Part shown: one piece after another, positions 1-7,515 of the stretch
Position numbering within the stretch: the first letter of the stretch is position 1
Layout: each line of letters begins with the position of its first letter
Assembly: GCA_016713115.1 (NCBI GenBank)
Contig: JADJPU010000001.1
Location: 1,922,001-1,986,000, forward strand
Reading direction: 5' to 3'
Length of the DNA: 64,000 bases
Origin: Cellvibrionales bacterium
Lineage (GTDB): Bacteria; Pseudomonadota; Gammaproteobacteria; Pseudomonadales; UBA7239
Program-made: the position numbers and the translations under genes
The notes under the pieces: model-generated
Databases searched by the model: none
Seen by the model: the letters and a program-made list of their open reading frames with translations, nothing else
What the model was told of the DNA's origin: nothing

Positions 1-2
1 AA

Positions 3-218
3 AAAAATATTGAAATTTTGGATGAATATTCATTCAGGAATTTCCCCGGAGACAAGATTTCATTTTCAACCATTGCCAATTTTAAAGGTTTGGAAAACGA
101 AGCAATCATTGTCATTGATTTGATTTCGCCAGATAAAGTTACCGGATCAAGAGTTAATCACTATGTGGCCATGAGTAGAGCTCGTGCTTATCTTTCGGTT
201 ATTTGGTTCGGGAGCTGA
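3..218 (+). CDS. C-terminal end of an SF1 (UvrD-like) helicase, truncated by the window edge
   Basis: Only the last 71 codons are present; the reading frame is open to the left edge, so the start lies outside the window. The visible part carries helicase motif V (STIANFKGLENEAIIVID) and motif VI (VAMSRARAYLSV), the C-terminal signature of superfamily 1 ATP-dependent helicases, including those attached to NERD or nuclease domains. What the N-terminal part carries cannot be told. The stop lies just before the ATG of the next helicase gene (5 bp gap), so the two are probably one transcription unit. Confidence 0.7.
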   Translation, partial: KNIEILDEYSFRNFPGDKISFSTIANFKGLENEAIIVIDLISPDKVTGSRVNHYVAMSRARAYLSVIWFGS

Positions 219-222
219 ATTT

Positions 223-2295
223 ATGAACTTTCGTATAGCAGACACCTTTACAGACAGCCTAGCCAAACTCACGGGTGATGAGCAGAAAGCTGCTAAAACC
301 ACTGCCTTCGATTTGCAGGTAAACCCTGCCAATCCTGGCTTGAGTTTTCATCGTCTGGATAAAGCTAAGGACCGAAATTTCTGGTCGGTGCGGGTGAATA
401 GTGACATCCGCATCATCGTTCACAAAACTGATTCCAGCTTGTTGCTGTGTTATATCGATCACCACGACAAAGCCTACGACTGGGCAGAGCGCAGAAAACT
501 GGAAGCGCACCCCACCACGGGTGCTGCACAGTTGGTTGAAATCCGCGAGCGCGTGCAGGAAATCACCATTCCTGTTTATGTGGAGCAGCCCGTTGCTGCG
601 CCTGCAAAATCACTCCTGTTCGCCAATATCGCGGATGAACAACTGCTGGCGTATGGCGTACCGCCGGAGTGGCTGGCTGATGTAAAACAGGCGGATGAAG
701 ACAGCCTGCTGCAACTGGCCGATCACTTGCCGGCGGAAGCAGCGGAAGCACTATTGGAACTGGCAACGGGTGGCACGCCAGTGGTGCCGCAGCCAGTGCC
801 TGCGGGTACAGATCCGTTCGCCCACCCGGATGCCCAGCGCCGTTTCCGCGTGATGACGGATGTGGATGCGCTCAAGCAAGCGCTCGAATATCCGTGGGAC
901 AAATGGACTATCTTCCTGCACCCGGCCCAGCAACAACTGGTAGAAAAAGATTTCAATGGCCCGGCGCGTGTATCGGGTTCCGCTGGTACGGGCAAGACGA
1001 TTGTCGCGTTACACCGCGCGGTGTACCTGGCTCGTAAACACCCTGAGGCCAGGGTATTGCTGAGCACGTTTTCCGATACCCTGGCCAATGCCTTGCGCAC
1101 CAAGTTACGTCGACTGATCAGCAATGAACCCCGATTGGCAGAACGGCTTGAAGTGCATTCCATGGAGGATATCGGTGCGCGTTTGTATGAGCGCTATTTT
1201 GGTAAGCCCAGCCTTGTCACATCTGCCCAATTGCGGGATCTAATGTCACAAGCTTCTTCTGCGATCGGTGAACACAAATTCGGTCTGCATTTTTTACTGA
1301 CTGAATGGGAACAAGTGGTTGATGCTTGGCAGGTGTCCAACTGGGAAGCTTATCGCGATGTGAAGCGTCTGGGGCGAAAAACGCGATTACCGGAAGCTCA
1401 GCGTCAGCAACTATGGTCTATTTTCGAGCAGGTGATTCAGCAGCTAGAGCAAGGCAAATGGATCACCCCGGCCGCCATGTTTACTCGTTTAGCTGGGCGT
1501 TTGCAGGAGAATAATCATCCTGCGTTTGAATTCTGTGTAATCGATGAAGCACAGGACATCAGCGTGCCGCAGTTGCGATTCCTAGCCGCGCTGGGTGGTA
1601 ATCGTCCGAACGCATTGTTCTTCGCCGGCGACCTTGGCCAGCGCATTTTCCAGCAGGCATTCTCGTGGAAGTCACTGGGTGTGGAGATTCGTGGCCGTTC
1701 GCGCACCCTGAGTATCAATTACCGTACCTCCCACCAGATTCGCGCTCAGGCAGACAAGTTATTGGGGCCAGAGGTGGCGGATGTCGATGGCAATGTCGAA
1801 TCCCGCAAGGGCACGGTGTCGGTATTCAATGGTCCGTCACCGCAGGTTATGGAACTGGATAACCCAGCGACCGAAGTAGAAGCGGTATCCAGCTGGCTGA
1901 AATCGCTCACGAGTGACGGACTACAACCGCATGAAGTGGGCGTGTTTGTTCGTTCCGGCAATGAGATCGACCGAGCCAAACATGCACTGGAAGCAGCAGG
2001 TTTACCTTACAAAGTGCTAGATGAACATGTCGAAACTACCCACGGTTATGCTTCGGTCTGCGCCATGCATCTCGCCAAAGGGCTGGAATTCCGCGCTGTA
2101 GTGGTTATGGCATGCGATGACGAAGTGATACCTTCACAAGCTAGGATTGAAACCGTGACGGATGATTCAGATTTAGAAGAAGTGTATGCCACTGAGAGAC
2201 AACTGCTCTATGTGGCTTGCACACGTGCCAGGGATCATCTGCTGGTCACGAGTGGTGATATGGCCAGTGAGTTTTTAGAAGATTTGTTGCAGTGA
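223..2295 (+). CDS. RelE/ParE-like domain fused to UvrD-family DNA helicase
   Basis: 690-residue protein. Residues 1 to about 95 resemble a RelE/ParE toxin fold (pattern DRNFWSVRVNSDIRIIV, then LLCYIDHHDKAYDWAERR). After a linker comes a complete SF1 helicase: Walker A GSAGTGKT near 252-259, DEAQD near 441-445, GDLGQRIF near 478, motif V HLAKGLEF and motif VI YVACTRARD near the C-terminus. Family knowledge: helicases of this type unwind or translocate on DNA 3' to 5' and are common in defence and mobile islands. The start at 223 is preferred over upstream in-frame codons because GGAG at 211-214 is well spaced and the gene then begins 5 bp after the previous stop. Whether the RelE-like part is an active nuclease or a DNA/ribosome-binding adaptor is unknown. 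Confidence 0.85.
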   Translation: MNFRIADTFTDSLAKLTGDEQKAAKTTAFDLQVNPANPGLSFHRLDKAKDRNFWSVRVNSDIRIIVHKTDSSLLLCYIDHHDKAYDWAERRKLEAHPTTGAAQLVEIRERVQEITIPVYVEQPVAAPAKSLLFANIADEQLLAYGVPPEWLADVKQADEDSLLQLADHLPAEAAEALLELATGGTPVVPQPVPAGTDPFAHPDAQRRFRVMTDVDALKQALEYPWDKWTIFLHPAQQQLVEKDFNGPARVSGSAGTGKTIVALHRAVYLARKHPEARVLLSTFSDTLANALRTKLRRLISNEPRLAERLEVHSMEDIGARLYERYFGKPSLVTSAQLRDLMSQASSAIGEHKFGLHFLLTEWEQVVDAWQVSNWEAYRDVKRLGRKTRLPEAQRQQLWSIFEQVIQQLEQGKWITPAAMFTRLAGRLQENNHPAFEFCVIDEAQDISVPQLRFLAALGGNRPNALFFAGDLGQRIFQQAFSWKSLGVEIRGRSRTLSINYRTSHQIRAQADKLLGPEVADVDGNVESRKGTVSVFNGPSPQVMELDNPATEVEAVSSWLKSLTSDGLQPHEVGVFVRSGNEIDRAKHALEAAGLPYKVLDEHVETTHGYASVCAMHLAKGLEFRAVVVMACDDEVIPSQARIETVTDDSDLEEVYATERQLLYVACTRARDHLLVTSGDMASEFLEDLLQ

Positions 2296-2355
2296 TGGCG
2301 ACGGTTGAATCTTTTGGGGTGGATATTTTTGACTTGCCGGATTCAAAGCGATGAG

Positions 2356-3009
2356 TTATCGACATTTCGCTGTTAAGGCCTGCTTTGTAGACCCAAACGA
2401 TAAAAACGCTTGTCCATTGGCATCGTTGGGCACAGCACACAAAGCACTTGCTCTGGCAAACAGTCGACACAATCCATCCGCGTTATTTTCAATAGTCATC
2501 ATGCCGTTGGGTGGAAAGCGGATGTATTTGCCTGAACAATTCTGTGGAATTTGCGCCACTTTTGCCCATGCTTGTCGCGCACGGTACTGCAAGGTATTGG
2601 CCGCATCATAGCCGGGACTTTGCACATGGTAAGCGGCATGATTTAACAGCAGCATGACCCTGTAGTAAGGCTTGCCTGCGGGTGAGCAGGTCATTTGCCA
2701 GATGGCATCCACAACAGGGCGATCGTTCTGCCTTTGTCCTTTGTGTAGTTCTGTGTGTTTCCAACGCGCGTAGTGCTGCATTTTTTTTACAAACTTGATG
2801 ATCGATGTGTCGACAATCCTACTGAATGGAAAACCATTGTATTCAGGTACACGAAGCTCCATACAGGCGACAGTGATACGACGATTGTTCTGCATGATGT
2901 TTTCAATAGTGGCTAACGCATCTGCCAATCGATTTTCCAAAAAAGGACCGTGCTCTATGGCGAGAGGAATACCTTGGTAGTGTTGGTCGTAGATGATGTT
3001 GTCAGTCAT
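2356..3009 (-). CDS. YagK/YfjJ (inovirus Gp2-like) family protein, apparently inactive copy
   Basis: 217 residues. Similar in layout to the protein at 6109-6807 and to the YagK/YfjJ C-terminal domain family of prophages and phage satellites, thought to be replication-initiator related. Alignable blocks include RITVACMELRVPEYNG against the other copy's TIIRFDLRFPDYVP, and GKPYYRVMLLLNHAAY against GKPHIHVALFLNGDAY. The His-x-His pair of the other copy is Tyr-Tyr-Arg here and the later Tyr/Lys motif is also absent, so a HUH-type nuclease activity is not expected. The start at 3009 is chosen because GAGGTG precedes it; an upstream extension to 3081 lacks a good site. It faces away from radC. Confidence 0.65.
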   Translation of the reverse strand: MTDNIIYDQHYQGIPLAIEHGPFLENRLADALATIENIMQNNRRITVACMELRVPEYNGFPFSRIVDTSIIKFVKKMQHYARWKHTELHKGQRQNDRPVVDAIWQMTCSPAGKPYYRVMLLLNHAAYHVQSPGYDAANTLQYRARQAWAKVAQIPQNCSGKYIRFPPNGMMTIENNADGLCRLFARASALCAVPNDANGQAFLSFGSTKQALTAKCR

Positions 3010-3141
3010 GGTGCACCTCGTATTATTTTGCTCATACTGTTGTATTTGCTGTAAATAATTACGGATAAACTTAGCTGACAAGTATTGGAAAATTTTTCAC
3101 GCATATATCACGCCTGTGCATTCACTGTTGCAGGAGTTTTT

Positions 3142-3437
3142 ATGCGAAAGACAAGAAAACAATCAAAACAAGTTTATGTTACCCATGAGCCATTAACTGC
3201 TCATCAAGTTTTAGAGAAAGCCGCTGAGATATTGGCTGAATCATTTAAAAGTGGTGAACAGCTCAACAATCCACAATCCGTTAAGCAATATCTGTCTTGC
3301 CAATTAGCCAGAAAGAAGCGTGAAGTGTTTGCTGTGTTATTGCTGGATACCAGTCATAGACTCATTGAATACCACGAGTTGTTTTACGGCACGATTGATG
3401 GCGCCAGTGTTTATACAAGAGAAGTGATACAACTGGT
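3142..3437 (+). pseudogene. radC: RadC/JAB-domain DNA repair protein, 5' fragment interrupted by an IS
   Basis: Host sequence encodes about 98 residues starting MRKTRKQSKQ, with CAGGAG at 3131-3136 as ribosome-binding site. It contains the RadC block REVFAVLLLDTSHRLIEYHE and FYGTIDGASVYTREVI, typical of the small prophage/island RadC proteins (YeeS-like, about 160 residues). At 3438 the IS21-family element begins and the frame runs nine more codons into IS sequence before stopping at 3468. The metal-binding motif HNHPSG of the MPN/JAB domain, which should follow directly, is absent here and also absent on the far side of the IS, so the gene is inactive. Confidence 0.85.
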
Positions 3438-3512
3438 TGTAAGCGCCGGAGAGAAACTGTACCACTGAAGCGGCCGAATTCCTCGGTCGCGGCGGTGCAA
3501 AAGTGTACCGCC
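3438..3512. repeat. Left terminal repeats of the IS21-family element
   Basis: The terminal copy at 3438-3465 and an internal copy at 3491-3512 share the GTACC-centred block. The internal copy reads GGCGGTGCAAAAGTGTACCG and closely matches the complement of the repeats at the right end. Confidence 0.75.
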
Positions 3513-3562
3513 CCAGTGGCCTCCTCTAGTCTGCCGTCTCGGCAGATGGCAGGGGGTGGAGG

Positions 3563-5060
3563 ATGTACAGCGTGGAGATGTATCAACGATTACGACGTGC
3601 CTGCCACGTCGATGGCCTGAGTATCCGGGAGGCCGCCAAGCGGTTTGGCGTGCACCGCAAGACGGTCAAGAAGGCCTTGGCTTTCTCGGTGCCGCCGGGC
3701 TACCAGCGCACTCAGCCGGTGCGGCGGCCCAAGCTTGCGGGGTTCACCGGGCTGATTGACCAGATCCTGGACGACGATAAAACCCGCCCGCGCAAGCAGC
3801 ACCACACCAGCAAGCGCATCTTCGAGCGCCTGCGGGATGAGCACGGGTTTACGGGTTGCTACACCATCGTCAAGGACTATGTGCGCGAGCAGACCCTGCG
3901 TAGCAAGGAGGTGTTTGTGCCGCTGCTGCACCCTTTGCGGCCATGCCCAGGCCGACTTTGGTGAGGCCGTAGTGGTGATTGCCGGTGTCGAGCAGAAGGC
4001 ACACTTTCTGGCCGTGGACTTGCCTCACAGCGATGCCGGTTTTGTGAAAGCCTATCCGGCGGAGACAACCGAGGCGTTCTGTGATGGCCACAATGCGGCC
4101 TTTGCCTTTTTGGTGGTGTGCCGCAATCGATCCTGTACGACAACACCAAAATTGCTGTGGCGAAGATTCTCGGCAATGGCACGCGGGTTCGCTCCACTGT
4201 GTTCAGCGAACTGCAATCCCACTATCTGTTTGCCGATCGCTTTGGTCGTCCTGGCAAAGGCAATGACAAGGGCAAAGTGGAAGGGTTGGTGGGTTATGCG
4301 CGGCGCAACTTCATGGTGCCGATTCCGCACTTTGCCAGTTATGACGCCTTCAATGCGCATCTGGAGGCCTGCTGCCGCGCTCGTCTGCAGGAGACTTTGC
4401 GCGGCCAAACAGAAACGATTGGCGAACGGATGCAACGTGATCTTGCCGTGTTTATGGCGTTACCTGCCACAGCCTACGATGCGTGCGCCAAACAGGCGAC
4501 ACGCGTCAGTTCACTCGCTGGTTCGCTACCGCAACAATGATTACTCGGTGCCGGTGGCATACGGCCATCGCGAAGTGTTGATCAAGGCCTATGTCGATCG
4601 CGTCGAGATTCACTGCGGCAGCGAGCGGATTGCGCAGCATGAACGCTCGTATGCGAAAGAAGATTTTATCTTTGATCCGTTGCACTATCTGGCGCTGCTG
4701 GAGCAGAAGATCAATGCACTGGATCAGGCCGCACCACTGGAAGGCTGGGTATTGCCCGAGGTATTTTTAACCCTGCGGCGTTTGCTGGAAGCGCGCATGG
4801 GCAAATCCGGCAAACGTGAATATGTGCAGGTATTGCGTTTGCTGGAGTCCTTTCCTGCTGATGAGGTGGAAGCGGCAGTTCATCAAGCCTTGCAACTGGG
4901 TGCGATCGGTTTTGATGCCGTCAAACATTGTTTGTTGTGTCGTATTGAACGCAAACCGCCACGACTCAATCTGGCTATCTATCCGTATCTGCCGCGAGCA
5001 GACGTCAAAACCACGGAAGCCATCGATTATCTGGCGTTGTTAACCGAGGTGGCAGCATGA
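3563..5060 (+). pseudogene. istA: IS21 transposase IstA, three frameshifts
   Basis: Read through three frame changes (near 3940, near 4110 and near 4500) this gives about 500 residues, the normal IstA length. The N-terminus (MYSVEMYQRLRR, then SIREAAKRFGVHRKTVKKAL) is the helix-turn-helix. The DDE catalytic residues are all present but in different frames: Asp in HAQADFGEA, Asp in ILYDNTKIAV and Glu in KGKVEGLVGYARRNF. The C-terminal DNA-binding part (SLVRYRNNDYSVPVAYGH onward) is intact. The shifts may be real decay or sequence errors, since other genes in this window show similar one-base shifts. It is followed by istB with a 4-base overlap. Confidence 0.85.
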
Positions 5061-5847
5061 GCAGCGCGCAGGAATTACCCAAGGTATTACTGGCGCATCA
5101 CCTGAAGGCGCTGCGGCTGCCCACGTTCTTGCGCGAGTATGACAAGGTAGCGCAGCAGTGTGCCGATGAAGGTGTGGATCACCCTCGCTATTTATTGCGT
5201 TTGACGGAACTGGAGTTGATAGAGCGTGAGCGGCGCATGGTGGAACGCCGTATAAAACTGGCGCGGTTCCCTACAGTAAAAAGTCTCGACAGTTTTGATT
5301 TTACGATGATCCCTACTTTGAACAAAACGTTGGTCAATGAACTGGCGCGCTGTGAATATATTACACGGCGCGAAAATGTGATTGCACTGGGCAACAGCGG
5401 CACCGGGAAAACGCACATCGCACTGGGCCTGGGATTGGCTGCGTGTCAGAAAGGCTTGTCAGTGGGATTTACCACGGCAGCATCACTGGTTAACGAACTA
5501 CTGGAAGCGCGCAACGAGAAACGTTTGTTGCGTACGCAAAAGCTGCTGGCCAGTTACCACCTGCTCATCATCGACGAGCTCGGTTTTGTACCGTTATCCA
5601 AAACCGGCGCAGAGTTGTTGTTCGAGGTGTTCAGCCAACGCTATGAACGCGGCTCCCTGCTGGTGACCAGCAACCTGCCATTCGATGAATGGACAGAAGT
5701 GCTGGGGTTCCGGAACGGCTGACCGGCGCACTGCTCGACAGGCTCACCCATCAGGTGCACATCCTGACCATGAACGGCGACAGCTACCGGCTCAACCAGA
5801 GCAAGAAAAGGCAGAGGAAGCCTTCCGCCAACCCGGCAAACCCCTAA
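5057..5847 (+). pseudogene. istB: IS21 helper ATPase IstB, one frameshift
   Basis: AAA+ ATPase that assists IstA in target capture. Visible: N-terminal helical region (LLAHHLKALRLPTFLREY), Walker A GNSGTGKTH, Walker B LLIIDELGFVP, sensor LLVTSNLPFDEWTEV. The frame closes early at 5722 as VLGFRNG. One base later the normal family ending resumes (ERLTGALLDRLTHQVHIL, then GDSYRLNQS) and stops at 5847, giving about 263 residues with one correction. The frameshift lies near 5708. Confidence 0.85.
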
Positions 5848-5920
5848 CGCGCTACGCTTGTTGTCTGGCTGCGCCAGACCGCACTTCCGCTAAAACAACA
5901 TCAAACCATCGTGTGCCAAC

Positions 5921-5971
5921 TGGTACACTTTTGCTCCGCCCCGGCGGTACACTTTTACTCCGCCATTGACA
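5921..5971. repeat. Right terminal repeats of the IS21-family element
   Basis: Two copies of GGTACACTTTTNCTCCGCC (5922-5940 and 5946-5964) face inward against the left-end copies; the element ends with ACA at 5969-5971. Confidence 0.75.
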
Positions 5972-6053
5972 GGCTTTGATTGATGTTCGTGTGCTCGATC
6001 ACATTGTTGTGGGAGAAAACATTGTTTCATTTGCTGAGATGGGGTTGCTTTGA
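5972..6053 (+). pseudogene. radC: RadC 3' fragment beyond the IS
   Basis: Immediately after the IS end the sequence encodes ALIDVRVLDHIVVGENIV followed by SFAEMGLL and a stop, the standard C-terminus of RadC. Together with the 5' fragment this accounts for about 125 of about 160 residues. The missing 35 or so residues are the catalytic JAMM core (HxHPSG...SxxD), so insertion was accompanied or followed by a deletion of roughly 100 bp. Confidence 0.85.
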
Positions 6054-6100
6054 GAGAGACACCATTCAGGATGGCGTTAAAACCGCCTGAATGGCTCTCT
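6053..6100. terminator. Bidirectional terminator-like hairpin between radC 3' end and the Gp2-like gene
   Basis: CCATTCAGG at 6062-6070 pairs with CCTGAATGG at 6086-6094, and the flanking AGAGAG pairs with CTCTCT after a small bulge. T-rich sequence follows on the plus side (GATTTTATCTGTTTT). It lies between two convergent genes, where a shared terminator is expected. Confidence 0.6.
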
Positions 6101-6108
6101 GAGCGATT

Positions 6109-6807
6109 TTATCTGTTTTCGAAGACTTGGGTATGGCTGTGATTGAAAGGGTGTAAACCGATACCAAAATGCTTGGATTTTATCTTGCACAAATAGCTCA
6201 GACGGTAAATGGCGTCTGCATAGCTTTCACGGTTTCTATTAATGCGATATACGCAATTCGAAGGAAAATACACCAAACATTTTTCTTCTTCCAATAACAG
6301 GTTTAAAGCACTACACCATGCAGAACTGATCATTTTTGTAAGATTATTTTTCTCAGATTCAAACCAGCCAATATAACGATACGCATCACCATTTAGAAAC
6401 AACGCCACATGGATATGCGGCTTGCCATCCTTTTCGTACTCAGTGCAGGCAATATAACGAACTACGGTGTCATTAACGCGATCAGTTTGTTTGAGTGTCA
6501 TGGATCGGCTGTGTTTTATTTTGGCCTTTAAGGAGTTGATAAATCGCTGAAATGCCCAACTGGTATAGCTATCGTCAAAATAGGGAACATAATCAGGAAA
6601 TCTTAAATCAAAGCGGATAATGGTGACACGAGGATATTGTTGTAAAGCCAGGTAGGTAGTATCTAGCGTTGCATCTAGCCATTCTTTGATAAAGGGGCTT
6701 TTGCTGGAGATAATATTAAAACCTTGATAATTACCACCGTGAATGACATGTAAATTTTTGTTTAGATGAAAGCGTGGGTATTGATTGCTATGTTGATTAG
6801 TATTCAC
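6109..6807 (-). CDS. YagK/YfjJ (inovirus Gp2-like) family protein with HUH-type motifs
   Basis: 232 residues, GTG start with CAGGAAA upstream at good spacing. Blocks TIIRFDLRFPDYVP, ACTEYEKDGKPHIHVALF and a later YRLSYLCKIKSKHFG are visible. The His-x-His flanked by hydrophobic residues, followed downstream by Tyr-x-x-Lys, is the arrangement of HUH endonucleases that start rolling-circle replication. Family knowledge: YagK/YfjJ-like proteins occur in inoviruses, P4-like satellites and islands next to alpA and radC, which is the context here. I infer a replication-initiator role; it has not been shown from sequence alone. Confidence 0.7.
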   Translation of the reverse strand: MNTNQHSNQYPRFHLNKNLHVIHGGNYQGFNIISSKSPFIKEWLDATLDTTYLALQQYPRVTIIRFDLRFPDYVPYFDDSYTSWAFQRFINSLKAKIKHSRSMTLKQTDRVNDTVVRYIACTEYEKDGKPHIHVALFLNGDAYRYIGWFESEKNNLTKMISSAWCSALNLLLEEEKCLVYFPSNCVYRINRNRESYADAIYRLSYLCKIKSKHFGIGLHPFNHSHTQVFENR

Positions 6808-7280
6808 TGGTATTTTCCTGTCGAATTAGTCAATTGAACAGATCATGTTCATAACAGAAGAATCGCTATAATAAAAAACATGACGAAATTGAAATCCATC
6901 TGTATAACACATGACTAATAGATTTGTTGTATTGGTTGATGGTGTACTTAGACTATATCTAGATATTGAGATGTAGTGATATATTCAGTGTTATTTTTTT
7001 ATAAAATTGTTGTCGTTATAACTACGATACTATTAATACAGGAGAGAGAATTAGCCTAATGCTGAAAAATAACCAAACAAAGCAATGGAAATTGCTGTCT
7101 AGTTTTGGTTTTTCTACTCTGGAAAAATAGAATTACTTATTTGTAAGGTTTATCGTGAGAAGAGTGCAGATTGATCATGGTGTTTGTTAAACGAACGTGC
7201 CTGCTTTGCTGTTCCAGTGGAGTATTTAACAGATGACGACACTTCTGCTTCTTAACGGCAGAGGTGGTGTGTTGTTTGTG
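6808..7280. other. AT-rich intergenic region of the island
   Basis: About 470 bp with no convincing gene. It contains a 23-codon frame at 7059-7130 (MLKNNQTKQWKL...) with AGGAG some 12 bases upstream, too short to call. It probably holds the promoter of the Gp2-like gene, which is transcribed leftward from here. A rolling-circle origin could lie here, but no clear stem-loop was found. Confidence 0.4.
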
Positions 7281-7472
7281 TCACGATGTTTTAAGTGGAT
7301 TTCGTTCGTCCATTTTTGCTTGCATGAATTGTAAGATTTCTTCTTTGACCCATAGGGTGCTTTTTCCAAGGTGAATGCTCTTTGGGAAGTTTCCTTCCTT
7401 CATTTTTTTGTAGATAAATGTTTTCTTTACGCATGTCATTTGCATGACTTCTTTTATGTCTATGAACTGCAT
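7281..7472 (-). CDS. alpA: AlpA-family transcriptional regulator
   Basis: 63 residues, a full-length member of the AlpA family of small MerR-like winged helix-turn-helix regulators. Visible: FIDIKEVMQMTCVKKTFIYK (helix-turn-helix), then FPKSIHLGKSTLWVKEEI, the conserved wing. AlpA proteins control excision or replication genes in P4/CP4-type elements. The ribosome-binding site GAGGT overlaps the 3' arm of a perfect 8-bp hairpin (7482-7501), suggesting translational or operator control. It lies 43 bp downstream of the winged-helix protein gene in the same direction. Confidence 0.85.
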   Translation of the reverse strand: MQFIDIKEVMQMTCVKKTFIYKKMKEGNFPKSIHLGKSTLWVKEEILQFMQAKMDERNPLKTS

Positions 7473-7481
7473 GGTGGTGAC

Positions 7482-7501
7482 CTCGTGAATTGGTTCACGA
7501 G
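7482..7501. promoter_or_regulatory. Perfect inverted repeat overlapping the alpA ribosome-binding site
   Basis: CTCGTGAA-TTGG-TTCACGAG, 8-bp arms and a 4-base loop. On the alpA strand the second arm ends in CACGAG and is followed by GTCACCACC and ATG, so folding would hide part of the Shine-Dalgarno GAGG. It could be an RNA switch or a protein operator; no U-tract follows, so a terminator is less likely. Confidence 0.6.
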
Positions 7502-7515
7502 ATAGGGCTGTTATG

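Larger units (their letters stand above)
3438..5971 (+). mobile_element. IS21-family insertion sequence (degenerate)
   Basis: About 2.53 kb, with istA and istB overlapping by ATGA. The ends are imperfect inverted repeats beginning TGT and ending ACA: the left end 3438-3465 and the complement of the right end 5944-5971 share TGT, CGGAG, AAA and TGTACC at the same offsets. Each end also has an internal second copy of the GTGTACC-type block (3491-3512; 5921-5940), as expected for the multiple transposase-binding sites of this family. No target-site duplication is visible because the flanking radC sequence is deleted on one side. Both transposase genes carry frameshifts, so the copy may be defective. 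Confidence 0.9.

Noticed and set aside
723..1163. Reverse-strand 146-codon frame inside the helicase gene
   Set aside because: Shadow of a strongly coding forward gene; serine/alanine-rich with no domain pattern.
7059..7130. 23-codon ORF with AGGAG upstream in the AT-rich island gap
   Set aside because: The spacing to AGGAG is long (about 12 bases) and the peptide has no recognisable pattern.
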